Source of the DNA: Leifsonia psychrotolerans
GTDB taxonomy: Bacteria > Actinomycetota > Actinomycetes > Actinomycetales > Microbacteriaceae
DNA: 64,000 bases
Assembly (NCBI RefSeq): GCF_013410665.1
Contig: NZ_JACCFM010000001.1
Location: 496,001 to 560,000, forward strand
Reading direction: 5' to 3'
Shown here: positions 56,701 to 64,000 of the stretch, in pieces
Position numbering within the stretch: the first letter of the stretch is position 1
How the letters are laid out: every line of letters starts with the position of its first letter
Position numbers and translations under genes: made by a program
The notes under the pieces: model-generated
What the model was told of the DNA's origin: nothing
The model's input: the letters and a program-made list of their open reading frames with translations, nothing else
The model's database searches: none

Positions 56701-57166
56701 GCTGCTCGATGTGCGCCGGCACGTCGAGGTGACAGCCGTGCGTACGACGATCGATGGCGAGGTGCTCAGTACCTATTCATCGCTCGGCGGCAAGAGTGGT
56801 GGCGAGTCGCAAGAACTCGTCGCGTTCGTCGTCGGCGCCGCGCTGCGCTTTCAGCTCGGTGACGAGAGTCGCACCCGGCCGCGTTTCGCGCCGGTCTTCC
56901 TCGACGAGGGCTTCGTGAAGTCGGATGCCGAGTTCGCCGGCCGCGCGGTCGCCGCGTGGAAGGGACTCGGCTTCCAGCTCATCGTCGGTGCCCCGCTCGA
57001 CAAGGTCACGGCGCTCGAACCGTACATGGAACTCGTACTGTCGATCACCAAGAACCATGCGCAGGGTTATTCGTACATCACGCCGATAGCGGATGCGGCG
57101 GGGCCGGTTGACGAAGCAGCAGCAGAGGACCGAGCTGCCGAGCTCGTGCCCGCTCTCGGTGATTGA
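53716..57166 (+). pseudogene. jetC: JetC-like SMC ATPase (Wadjet / MksB), frameshifted at a T6 tract
   Basis: With one base removed this is an SMC-like ATPase of about 1149 residues. Walker A is ISGASGTGKSTLLDAYLALMMP (near residues 46-67), long alpha-helical arms follow with a hinge-like middle (about 450-640), and the C-terminal head has the ABC signature LGGKSGGESQELVAFV and Walker B APVFLDEGFVKSDAEF. The head is in frame +2 relative to the start: in the start frame translation runs off into unrelated Arg-rich sequence ending at 56862. The break lies at tttttt 56623-56628; five Ts would give EERFLRLQAFMAGIRKPED. Read literally, the product lacks signature and Walker B. Transcript slippage or a sequence error could restore it. 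ATG at 53716. Confidence 0.82.
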
Positions 57167-57247
57167 GGTGCGGAGCGAGCTCTGCGAGCGAGCCTCGAAA
57201 TCAGGCGAGCCACCCCTTAAACGTGACCCTAGACCTCACGCGTTGAG

Positions 57248-57306
57248 GTGAGTTGCGGACTTTCCGCCTAAGTTCCGAAAACGAAGGCCGAAAGTCCGCA
57301 ACTCAC
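57248..57306. repeat. Intergenic palindromic element, copy B (17-bp perfect arms)
   Basis: gtgagttgcggactttc (57248-57264) and gaaagtccgcaactcac (57290-57306) are perfect inverse complements with a 25-nt loop. Shares tgagttgcggacttt and aaagtccgca with the element at 43378-43435. It lies between the converging jetC and TM2-protein genes and ends 11 bp before the latter's stop codon, so it probably ends transcription from both sides. Confidence 0.85.
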
Positions 57307-57316
57307 ACTGATTGGC

Positions 57317-58447
57317 CTACTCGGCCAGCAGCGTCCAGTTGCCGTCGGCCTTGACGCTGAGCGCCGAGGGGCCGGCGGAAAGCGGCACTGTTCCGGAGTA
57401 GGCACCGATCTCGTTCACGAGCAGTCCGAAGTTGAAGGCCTTGCCGGTCTCCTCCATGACGACGAAGTTGGCCGATCCATCGTGCGTCGCGGTGAGCTTT
57501 CCTGCCTTGCCGTTATAGAGGAACACGGCGTCGCCAGCGCCAGCGCCAGCCAGGGAAGGTGCGGCCGAGATAGGCGAGAGTGTCAGGCTCCAGTTGCCGT
57601 CCGCCATGACCTGAATTGTCGTGCCGTCGCCCAGCGCGTTGAAGCCGTAGACGGTGGTGCCCGAGTAGGCGCCGATGGTGTTGACCAGCAGCTCACCGGT
57701 CGACGCGTTCGAGGCGTCGAGCACCGAGAGGGCGAAGTTCGCCGAGCCGTCATACGTCGCGGTGACAATTCCGGCGGTTGCCCCGGCAGGCAGCGTGATC
57801 AGGTTGTCGCCGGTGCCGGTCTGGGTCACCGGAGCAAACGTGCCGAACGTCTTGTCGGCCCAGGCCTGGGTGGCGTTGGCCTTCGGTGCGGGCTTTTCTG
57901 CCGGTTTCTCTGCCGCGGGTTTCTCGACAACCGGGGCCGGGGCCTCGGCAACCGGCTGCTGCACCACGGCGCTCCCCGAGTTGAGGCCATCGACAGCACT
58001 TTTTGATGCGTTGGCTCCGTTCACGGCACCGGTGATGGCGCCAAGCACGATCACGGCAGCGGTCACGATCCAGGCGATCTTCTTGTGCTGGTCAAACCCG
58101 GCGAGCTTCAGACCCTGCTTGTCACGCTGGCTCCCGGTCAGCACGAGGATGAGGTCGATGAGAACCCACACGCCGAACCCGCCGAAGGTGACGAGTTTAA
58201 GCACGCCGGTGCCGATCTTGCCCAGATAGAACCGGTCGGCGCCCAGTCCGCCGACCAGCCAGGCGAGCAGCCAGGTCGTGACGAACGACTTCTGCGACAC
58301 GGGCTCAGCTGAGACGGATGCGGGGGCGGATGCCGCAGCGCCCGGCGCGTAGGCGGGTGGGTTGAACGGAATGGTCTGCTCCTGCTGAGTCGCGGGAATG
58401 GATGCCGGCACGTCGGCCGGCGGGGGAGTCGTGTTGAGAACGGTCAT
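57317..58447 (-). CDS. TM2-domain protein with duplicated extracytoplasmic domain
   Basis: A 376-residue membrane protein. A Pro/Ala-rich N-terminus (1-50) leads to a TM2 domain (about 55-115: [48 protein letters not shown]), a third span (125-143) and a Pro/Glu/Lys linker (165-190). After that come two related beta-rich domains (about 210-290 and 300-376), each with DGSANF, a GAYSGT turn and ADGNWxL near its end. The domains should lie outside the membrane. ATG at 58445-58447. Function unknown; TM2 proteins occur in many settings, and I see no effector motif. Confidence 0.78.
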   Translation of the reverse strand: MTVLNTTPPPADVPASIPATQQEQTIPFNPPAYAPGAAASAPASVSAEPVSQKSFVTTWLLAWLVGGLGADRFYLGKIGTGVLKLVTFGGFGVWVLIDLILVLTGSQRDKQGLKLAGFDQHKKIAWIVTAAVIVLGAITGAVNGANASKSAVDGLNSGSAVVQQPVAEAPAPVVEKPAAEKPAEKPAPKANATQAWADKTFGTFAPVTQTGTGDNLITLPAGATAGIVTATYDGSANFALSVLDASNASTGELLVNTIGAYSGTTVYGFNALGDGTTIQVMADGNWSLTLSPISAAPSLAGAGAGDAVFLYNGKAGKLTATHDGSANFVVMEETGKAFNFGLLVNEIGAYSGTVPLSAGPSALSVKADGNWTLLAE

Positions 58448-58510
58448 GGGTGGTACTCCTCTGTGATGTGGGTTGTCAAACGGGTGCGGGGTTGTGTCTG
58501 GCGGGGCAGG

Positions 58511-59044
58511 TTAGAGCGAGCGGGCGATATCCGGTTCGGCCGGGGCCTGCTGCGAATCGCTCGGTCGCCGACGCGTCGCAATCGGTTGCACGGCGGCCAT
58601 CAGGCAGAACCCGAGCACGCCGATGAACAAAAGCGCCGGGATGCGGGCATCCGTCGTTGACTGAGATGCCGCGAACGTCTCGGCGTCCAGCTCGGCGAGA
58701 TCGTCGAGCTGGGCGCTGACGATCTCGAGCAAGTCGGCGGTGGCCCAGGTGTTGACGACGGTCTGCTGAGGGGCCGATCCAGCGAGAAGCTGACGCGAGT
58801 CCTGAGTGGCCCGGGCATCGCGCACGGCACTGTAGCTCGACTGGGCTTGCACCGAATCTGCATCCACAGAAGTGGGTGCGGCGGCGAACCACACGGTGAG
58901 TGCGGCAATCGCCCCCACCGTTGCAATGCCGGCACGGAGTGTGGGCAGCAGCTCGAGGGTGAACGAAGAAGACCGAACCTTTCGGGTCTTGGTCGGAGCC
59001 TCGGCCTCTGCGGCGGGTGCGACTTCGGGTGAAGTGGGTTCCAT
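58511..59044 (-). CDS. Two-span membrane protein, unknown function
   Basis: A 177-residue protein: an acidic/Ala-rich cytoplasmic start (MEPTSPEVAPAAEAEAPTKTRKVRSS), a first span (LRAGIATVGAIAALTVWFAAAP), an extracytoplasmic segment of about 85 residues rich in Ala, Ser, Gln and Asp, a second span (IPALLFIGVLGFCLMAAV) and a polar tail. The ATG at 59042-59044 has aaggag 9 nt upstream; the frame is open back to 59239 but that part overlaps a divergent promoter. It lies 63 nt upstream of the TM2-protein gene on the same strand. No family recognised. Confidence 0.7.
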   Translation of the reverse strand: MEPTSPEVAPAAEAEAPTKTRKVRSSSFTLELLPTLRAGIATVGAIAALTVWFAAAPTSVDADSVQAQSSYSAVRDARATQDSRQLLAGSAPQQTVVNTWATADLLEIVSAQLDDLAELDAETFAASQSTTDARIPALLFIGVLGFCLMAAVQPIATRRRPSDSQQAPAEPDIARSL

Positions 59045-59220
59045 GAAATAGGCTCCTTGGTGAGCGTTGTGACGAGAGTGATGGGCGCGAACAGGTACGA
59101 GTGCAGGCGGCACCGGCCTTCCCCCTGGTAGCTGGGCACCGCCTGCATGCAGTCGAGTTCGGGTCTTCGTCTGCTGTGGCCACGCTAGGGCCAGACGCCG
59201 AAAGTCAAGGTGGTGCTTGC

Positions 59221-59238
59221 TGATAACCCCACTTATCA
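59221..59238. promoter_or_regulatory. TGATAA-N6-TTATCA palindrome ahead of the restriction-modification locus
   Basis: tgataa (59221-59226) and ttatca (59233-59238) are perfect inverse complements with a 6-bp spacer, 69 bp upstream of the HTH-methyltransferase ATG, in the divergent gap. Position and symmetry suit an operator for the HTH protein it precedes, as control proteins of restriction systems often act on their own promoter. Confidence 0.4.
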
Positions 59239-59307
59239 ATGGTTCGTCACCAATTCGACGGCATCACCTCTAAGCTGATTCAACACGGCCAGAGGGGAGC
59301 GACGACG

Positions 59308-61488
59308 ATGACCGACCCAGCACTGTTCATGACCATGACCGACATCGCCGCCCTCGCCCGGGTGCAGCGCCCCGTCGTCTCGATGTGGCGTAAGCGCACG
59401 GCCGGCGCCGCCGAGCCGTTTCCGAGCTCGATTGCGACTACAGGCACACGAGAACTCTTCGACGCCCGGGAGATTGCCGAGTGGCTTACCGCGACCGAGC
59501 ACGGCAATAATCCGGATGCCGTGGCTGACGCCGCAGCATTCGCCCGGCCCGCACGCACCGTGTTGGGCGGCACCGATCCCGAGGCCGACGAGACAACGTT
59601 CGACGCTCATACCGCGCTTCTGGCGTTGCGCAGCACTCTCGGTCACTCGCTCTCGGGCTTGAACCGTGACGATCTGCTCGACGCCGCCGATGAGCAGGAT
59701 CCCGACGACGACACGCTTTACCGTGAGATCGAGGCGATTCCGGCCGGCGACGTCGACGCGCTGACCCAGTACATCGATTCCTTTGTCGAAGCCGCCTACA
59801 GCGAGGCGGCCGCCTATGAGCTGCTCGTGGCGAGCCGGCCTCGGGCACGCGATGGTGCCCTCGACGACACGACTCTCACGAACGACGCGGTGAATCTGGT
59901 CGCGCAGATCGCCCACGCCCTGGCTGCGGCGAACGGCGTCAGCACTGGCGCCGGCGTCGACACCTCCGCTGACGAGCGCTTCGTCGACGTGACCGGCAGC
60001 GCCAGCGACCTGCTTCTGCGCATCGCCGAGACGGCATCCGTCGGCGCGGAGCCGACCATGCTCACCGCCGACTCGACCGGTGAGGCCGCACGTCTGCTGC
60101 GCCGCCGACTGCTCGTGCACCGCATTCCGCGGCAGACCTTGCACGTTGATTCGACTGGCGCATTCACGCTGACCGCCCACGCCGTGCATGTGGCACAGTT
60201 GCCGCACTCAGCCCACCCCGAGATGACCGCGCTCGAGATGCTCACCGCGATCGACACCCTCGCCCTGCACCTGAACGACAAGCAGGTCGCGGTGATCGTG
60301 GCCCCCTCGGCGGTGCTGAGTGATGCCGGCCTGACGCCCGACGCCGACCGTTTGCGCTCCGATGTCATGCGCACCGGACGCCTCCGCGCCATCGTGCGCT
60401 TGCCGGCCGGGCTTCTCGCTCGCAAGCCGCGGCAATCCTTGACCGTCTGGGTGCTGGGTGCCGCTGCAGCGGCCACGCCACTGGCTGACCGTTGGACGAT
60501 GGTCGCGGATCTCAGCACAGCCGTCCTCGGGCCGGGCATCGCCGATGACCTCGTGGGCGACCTGGCCGCGTCGCTCGGCACGCGCGCCGCTGTGCGGGCG
60601 CACTCGTTCCGCTTTGCGCGCCTGGTATTTACCCGCACGCTGTTGAGCAGTCGCGGAGCGTTGGTAGCCGGCGCGCAGACCACGACTCCCACCAACGCGA
60701 CCGCTCCGGCCGCGCTGGCCGTTCGCGCCGAGGCGCTGATTGCCGCGCTGAACGATGAGTCGGGTGAGACGACGGATGCCGCATCCGGTCGCCTGCAAAT
60801 CGGCATTGGGGCCGCGACTCCCCGCGACCACACTGCGGCGAGCAGTGTCTCACGTTCCACGACGACCTCGACCGTCGAACAGCTGATCGCCGGCAAGCAG
60901 TTGCGTTACGTTCCGGGCAACCGACTCGACCCCGTCGACATTGTCGTGGGTGGACCTTCAGCGGGTGGCATCCGTCTGATCGGGCCGGCCGAGGTACTGG
61001 GGAAGAGTGCGCTGGGCACCCGAAGTATCGACCGGCTGCGTTTCGCCGCCGACTATGCGGCAGGTCGGGTGACGGAGCCGGGTGACGTGGTGTTCATCAC
61101 GGCACCGCGTCCCGCGGCGATTGTCGACGCGGAGGGCACCTCGGTTGTGGAGTATCCCGCGCGCATCCTGCGTATTGCGCCGGCCGCCTCGGCCGAGGCC
61201 GCCGCGCCGAACGATCTGATCGACGCCGTGCTCGCCGCCGACATCATGGCGCTGCCCGCCGCGCACCAACGCTGGATGCGCTGGCCGGTGCGTCGCGTGC
61301 GGCCCGAGCAGAGCGACGCGCTCGCGCTGGCCCTCGCCGCGGTGCGTTCACAGCAGGCCGACGCCCGCGAGCGGCTCGCCCGGCTCGACGAACTCACCGA
61401 ACTTCTGATGGAGGGCGCCGTTGACGGCGGCTTCACCATTACCCCACTGATTTCTGAACCTGTACCTCCGACGAAAGGAACCCCCTAG
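59308..61488 (+). CDS. HTH / degenerate N6-adenine methyltransferase-like / TRD-like protein of a type I R-M locus
   Basis: A 726-residue protein. Residues 8-60 form an HTH with wing-like helix (MTMTDIAALARVQRPVVSMWRKR ... LFDAREIAEWL). The middle follows the HsdM/N6-methylase fold, but motif I reads FVDVTGSASDLLLRI (near residue 224) where DPACGSGGLL is expected, and no NPPF/NPPY is present; the later VAVIVAPSAVLSD ... GRLRAIVRLPAGLLARKPRQSLTVWVL matches the usual LP-L-F-TGIP-WVL segment. The C-terminal ~200 residues (GDVVFITAPRPAAIVDAEG, RWMRWPVRRV, LDELTELLMEG) resemble an HsdS recognition domain. I infer a non-catalytic DNA-binding partner. ATG 59308 follows gagggg; an upstream in-frame start at 59239 is unlikely. 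It overlaps hsdM by 1 nt (TAGTG). Confidence 0.75.
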   Translation: MTDPALFMTMTDIAALARVQRPVVSMWRKRTAGAAEPFPSSIATTGTRELFDAREIAEWLTATEHGNNPDAVADAAAFARPARTVLGGTDPEADETTFDAHTALLALRSTLGHSLSGLNRDDLLDAADEQDPDDDTLYREIEAIPAGDVDALTQYIDSFVEAAYSEAAAYELLVASRPRARDGALDDTTLTNDAVNLVAQIAHALAAANGVSTGAGVDTSADERFVDVTGSASDLLLRIAETASVGAEPTMLTADSTGEAARLLRRRLLVHRIPRQTLHVDSTGAFTLTAHAVHVAQLPHSAHPEMTALEMLTAIDTLALHLNDKQVAVIVAPSAVLSDAGLTPDADRLRSDVMRTGRLRAIVRLPAGLLARKPRQSLTVWVLGAAAAATPLADRWTMVADLSTAVLGPGIADDLVGDLAASLGTRAAVRAHSFRFARLVFTRTLLSSRGALVAGAQTTTPTNATAPAALAVRAEALIAALNDESGETTDAASGRLQIGIGAATPRDHTAASSVSRSTTTSTVEQLIAGKQLRYVPGNRLDPVDIVVGGPSAGGIRLIGPAEVLGKSALGTRSIDRLRFAADYAAGRVTEPGDVVFITAPRPAAIVDAEGTSVVEYPARILRIAPAASAEAAAPNDLIDAVLAADIMALPAAHQRWMRWPVRRVRPEQSDALALALAAVRSQQADARERLARLDELTELLMEGAVDGGFTITPLISEPVPPTKGTP

Positions 61489-63284
61489 TGCCTCCGAAAA
61501 CCAAGGTTGCCGCTGCGCCCTCCACCATGAAGGAGCTGAAGGACACGCTCTGGAAGGCCGCCGACAAGCTGCGCGGCTCGATGGACGCCTCTCAGTACAA
61601 AGACGTCATCCTGGGGCTGGTGTTCCTCAAGTACGTCTCGGATGCCTTCGACGAGCGCCGCGAACAGATTCGCGCCGAGCTGGAAGGCGATGGCCTGAAC
61701 GACGACCAGATCGCCCAGCTCATTGATGATGTCGACGAGTACACCGGTCGTGGAGTGTTCTGGGTGGGGGCCCGTGCCCGCTGGACCTACCTGGCCGAGA
61801 ACGCCAAGGGCCTGCCTGCCGTTGGCGGAGAGGCACCGAAGTCGATCGGCCTGCTCATCGACGAGGCAATGGACCTGCTGATGACCGACAACGCGTCGCT
61901 CGCCGCCACGCTGCCGCGCATCTACAACAAAGACAACCTCGACCAGCGTCGTCTCGGCGAGTTGCTCGATCTGCTCAACTCCGCTCGCTTCACCGGGCAC
62001 GGCGCCACGAAGGCCCGCGACATTCTCGGCGAGGTCTACGAGTACTTCCTCGAGAAGTTCGCACACGCCGAGGGCAAGCGCGGTGGCGAGTTCTATACGC
62101 CGGCCGGTGTGGTGCGCGTGCTCGTCGAGGTGCTCGAGCCCACCCATGGGCGTGTCTATGACCCGGCCTGTGGTTCGGGCGGCATGTTCGTGCAGACCGA
62201 GAAGTTTCTCGAGTCGCACAACAAGGAGGGATCGAACATCTCCGTCTACGGGCAGGAGCTCAACGAGCGCACCTGGCGCATGGCCAAGATGAACCTGGCC
62301 ATCCACGGCCTGAACGGCAACCTGTCCAGCCGCTGGGGCGACACGTTTGCGCGGGACCAGCACCCCGACATGCAGGCCGACTTCATCATGGCCAACCCGC
62401 CTTTCAACATCAAAGACTGGGCGCGCAGCGAGAACGACCCACGCTGGAAGTACGGCGTTCCGCCGGCCGGCAACGCCAACTATGCCTGGATCCAGCACAT
62501 CATCTCGAAGCTCGCCCCCGGCGGCAGCGCCGGTGTGGTGATGGCGAACGGCTCGATGTCGTCAAACTCGGGCGGTGAGGGCGACATTCGCGCGCAGCTC
62601 GTCGAGGCCGACTTGGTCTCGTGCATGATCGCGCTGCCCACGCAGCTATTCCGCTCGACCGGCATCCCGGTCTGCACCTGGTTCTTCGCCAAAGACAAGA
62701 CGGCCGGAGCCCACGGCAGCATCGACCGTACCGGCCAGGTGCTGTTCATCGACGCCCGCAACCTCGGCCACATGGTAGACAGGGCCGAGCGAGCCCTGTC
62801 TGACGAAGACATCGCCAAGATCGCGGGTACCTTCCATGCCTGGCGTGGCACCACCCCGTTGGTCGAGCAAACCCCGTTGGTCGAGCCCACCCCGTTGGTC
62901 GAGCCCACCCCGTTGGTCGAGCCTGTCGAGACCCCGCACCCCACCCCGCCGGTCGAGCAAACCGCGCCGGTCGAGCAATCCCCGCCGGTCGAGCAATCCC
63001 CGCCGGTCGAGCACACTCCGTTGGTCGAGCTTGTCGAGACCCCGCGACCCACCCTCAACTACGTCGACGAACCCGGCTTCTGTTACTCCGCAACCCTCTC
63101 CGAAATCAAAGCCGCAGACTACGCCCTCACTCCCGGCCGCTACGTAGGAGCGGCCGAAATCGAAGACGACGGCGAGCCGATCGAGGAGAAGATCGCGAGG
63201 TTGTCTGCCGAGCTCTTCACCCAGTTCGACGAGTCGGAGCGCCTCGCGGCGGTTGTGCGCGAGCAGCTGGGGAGGGTGTCGTGA
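61488..63284 (+). CDS. hsdM: Type I restriction-modification system, methyltransferase subunit
   Basis: A 598-residue N6-adenine methyltransferase. The N-terminal helical domain (LWKAADKLRGSMDASQYKDVILGLVFLKYVSDAF) is typical; SAM motif I is VYDPACGSGGMFVQTEKFL (near residue 224); motif IV is ANPPFNIKDW (near 302). It methylates adenine in the target set by HsdS. Between FHAWRG and YVDEPGFCYSATLSEIKAADYALTPGRYVG, where relatives have a few residues, lie about 66 residues of PLVEQT/PLVEPT/PPVEQS repeats from an 18-bp DNA repeat. The frame stays open, so the enzyme is probably intact. Start GTG 61488 overlaps the previous stop; it overlaps hsdS as GTGA. hsdR is expected beyond the window. Confidence 0.92.
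   Translation: MPPKTKVAAAPSTMKELKDTLWKAADKLRGSMDASQYKDVILGLVFLKYVSDAFDERREQIRAELEGDGLNDDQIAQLIDDVDEYTGRGVFWVGARARWTYLAENAKGLPAVGGEAPKSIGLLIDEAMDLLMTDNASLAATLPRIYNKDNLDQRRLGELLDLLNSARFTGHGATKARDILGEVYEYFLEKFAHAEGKRGGEFYTPAGVVRVLVEVLEPTHGRVYDPACGSGGMFVQTEKFLESHNKEGSNISVYGQELNERTWRMAKMNLAIHGLNGNLSSRWGDTFARDQHPDMQADFIMANPPFNIKDWARSENDPRWKYGVPPAGNANYAWIQHIISKLAPGGSAGVVMANGSMSSNSGGEGDIRAQLVEADLVSCMIALPTQLFRSTGIPVCTWFFAKDKTAGAHGSIDRTGQVLFIDARNLGHMVDRAERALSDEDIAKIAGTFHAWRGTTPLVEQTPLVEPTPLVEPTPLVEPVETPHPTPPVEQTAPVEQSPPVEQSPPVEHTPLVELVETPRPTLNYVDEPGFCYSATLSEIKAADYALTPGRYVGAAEIEDDGEPIEEKIARLSAELFTQFDESERLAAVVREQLGRVS
62856..63042. repeat. 18-bp repeat array inserted in frame in hsdM
   Basis: ccgttggtcgagc units start at 62856, 62874, 62892 and 62910, 18 bp apart, closing with gcctgtcgagacccc. 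A diverged block of ccgccggtcgagcaa and similar 18-bp units follows to a last ccgttggtcgagcttgtcgagacccc-like unit ending near 63042. Unit, period and closing tcgagacccc are the same as in the intergenic array at 713-810. Confidence 0.93.
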
Positions 63285-64000
63285 GCGAGTGGCAGCTGGG
63301 CTCGGTGTCTGGGATCATCGAGCTTCAACGTGGCCATGACCTGCCAAGCCAGGAACGCACCGATGGCGATGTTCCAATCATTGGTTCTTTCGGCATAACC
63401 GGGAGTCATGACACCGCGAAATACTCGGGTCCGGGCGTCGCAATTGGGAGAAGCGGTGCCGCAATTGGAACCGCGACTTATGTGAGCGGGCCCTATTGGC
63501 CGCTTAATACGTGTCTCTTTGTTAAGGATTTCAAAGGGAACGATGAACGCTGGGTGTTCCACATACTTGATTCGATGGATTTCACCGCATTCAATTCAGG
63601 GAGCGCTCAACCGTCGCTCAACCGAAATTTCCTTCGTGACATTCCTGTTTCCATTCCTCCAATCGGTGAGCAGCGCGCAATCGCAGAGGTGCTGGGTGCG
63701 CTCGACGACAAGATCGCTGCCAATACCAAACTCGCCGCTACGTTGGAGGCGTTGCTCGCGGCAGATGTCGAAGCCCACTGGCTCGGATTAGAAGCCGCAG
63801 CAGGTAACTCACCTGACATCTCGATCCTTCAGATGTTTGAAGTGAACCCCGCAATCCCGCGGCCGCGGGAGCCCAACGCACTCTACTTGGACATGAAGAA
63901 GCTCCCCGAGTCGGGGAGTGGCATCAGCGAATGGGACTATCGGCCAGCGCAGGGCGGTGTGCGATTCATGCAAAGCGATTCACTCATAGCGCGTATTACG
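63281..64000 (+). CDS. hsdS: Type I restriction-modification system, specificity subunit (partial)
   Basis: The first 240 codons of HsdS, open to the window end. Recognition domain 1 starts WQLGSVSGIIELQRGHDLPSQERTDGDVPIIGSFGITGSHD and includes the usual SGPGVAIGRSGAAIG; the conserved helix follows as LRDIPVSIPPIGEQRAIAEVLGALDDKIAANTKLAATLEALL, which spaces the two recognition domains. A second domain begins after about residue 165 (VNPAIPRPREPNALYLDMKKLPE). The recognition-domain DNA (about 63300-63650) is visibly lower in GC than hsdM, as is usual for exchanged HsdS modules. Start GTG 63281 overlaps the hsdM stop (GTGA). Confidence 0.9.
   Translation, partial: MSEWQLGSVSGIIELQRGHDLPSQERTDGDVPIIGSFGITGSHDTAKYSGPGVAIGRSGAAIGTATYVSGPYWPLNTCLFVKDFKGNDERWVFHILDSMDFTAFNSGSAQPSLNRNFLRDIPVSIPPIGEQRAIAEVLGALDDKIAANTKLAATLEALLAADVEAHWLGLEAAAGNSPDISILQMFEVNPAIPRPREPNALYLDMKKLPESGSGISEWDYRPAQGGVRFMQSDSLIARIT

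Noticed and set aside
59308-61488. Annotation as an active N6-adenine methyltransferase
   Set aside because: The SAM-binding and NPPY/F motifs are not present, although the fold can be followed.
51397-61488. A single combined defence operon from jetA to hsdS
   Set aside because: Two minus-strand genes and a likely two-way terminator separate the jet genes from the R-M genes, so they are at most neighbours in a defence region.

Overview
The window is GC-rich, densely coded chromosomal DNA of an actinobacterium, most likely a member of the Microbacteriaceae (Cryobacterium-like; the genus is my inference). The clues are the strong G/C third-position bias, many GTG and some TTG starts, two DUF222/13E12-type HNH proteins, LAXTG-type (LAETG) sortase signals and a very frequent CGGATGC/GCATCCG word. 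No rRNA, tRNA, CRISPR array or insertion sequence was seen. No stretch over 300 bases lacks a gene: the largest gaps are 604-885 (holds a tandem repeat), 2419-2695 (divergent promoters, nothing else seen) and 59045-59307 (divergent promoters and a palindrome).

1-8.2 kb: end of an unknown gene, the ribosome rescue factor ArfB, an 18-bp tandem repeat, a DHA2-type MFS exporter, then an EctB-like diaminobutyrate aminotransferase without ectA or ectC, leucyl aminopeptidase, an RluA-family pseudouridine synthase and the first DUF222-HNH protein. 8.2-13.8 kb: an amidohydrolase plus a three-gene polar amino-acid ABC transporter, divergent from a LacI-type regulator; two abutting palindromes in the shared intergenic region look like its operators. 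14-15.9 kb: a lone 3-hydroxybenzoate 4-monooxygenase-like flavoprotein behind nested palindromes. 16.1-19.5 kb: two tandem LAETG-anchored surface proteins with identical ends and diverged middles. 19.6-33.3 kb: an arginine/ornithine-type permease, the second DUF222-HNH protein, a MacB/LolD-type ABC exporter with a TetR regulator, a His-rich methyltransferase, a CPA2 antiporter, a trimethylamine monooxygenase (TTG start), and a two-gene operon of a short AMP-binding enzyme and a thiolase with an altered active site.

33.2-51.2 kb: an SdsA-type alkylsulfatase gene broken by an amber codon, a DEAD-box helicase, an MgtA-type ATPase, a DoxX protein, an alpha/beta hydrolase, FadD with its ribosome site in a hairpin, a PrmC-like methyltransferase, an MFS-trpF-psuK-psuG run facing a LysR regulator, and an NhaP-type antiporter.

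51.4-64 kb looks like a defence region. It carries jetA, jetB and jetC of a Wadjet (MksBEF-type) anti-plasmid SMC system, but jetC is frameshifted at a T6 tract and no jetD nuclease gene follows. After two membrane-protein genes comes a type I restriction-modification locus: a protein with an N-terminal HTH, a methyltransferase fold that has lost its catalytic motifs, and a specificity-like C-terminus; then HsdM; then HsdS, cut by the window end. HsdM carries, in frame, the same 18-bp repeat that lies between genes at 713-810. The most unusual items are this mobile-looking, frame-neutral repeat, the JetD-less Wadjet locus and the pseudo-methyltransferase partner of HsdM.
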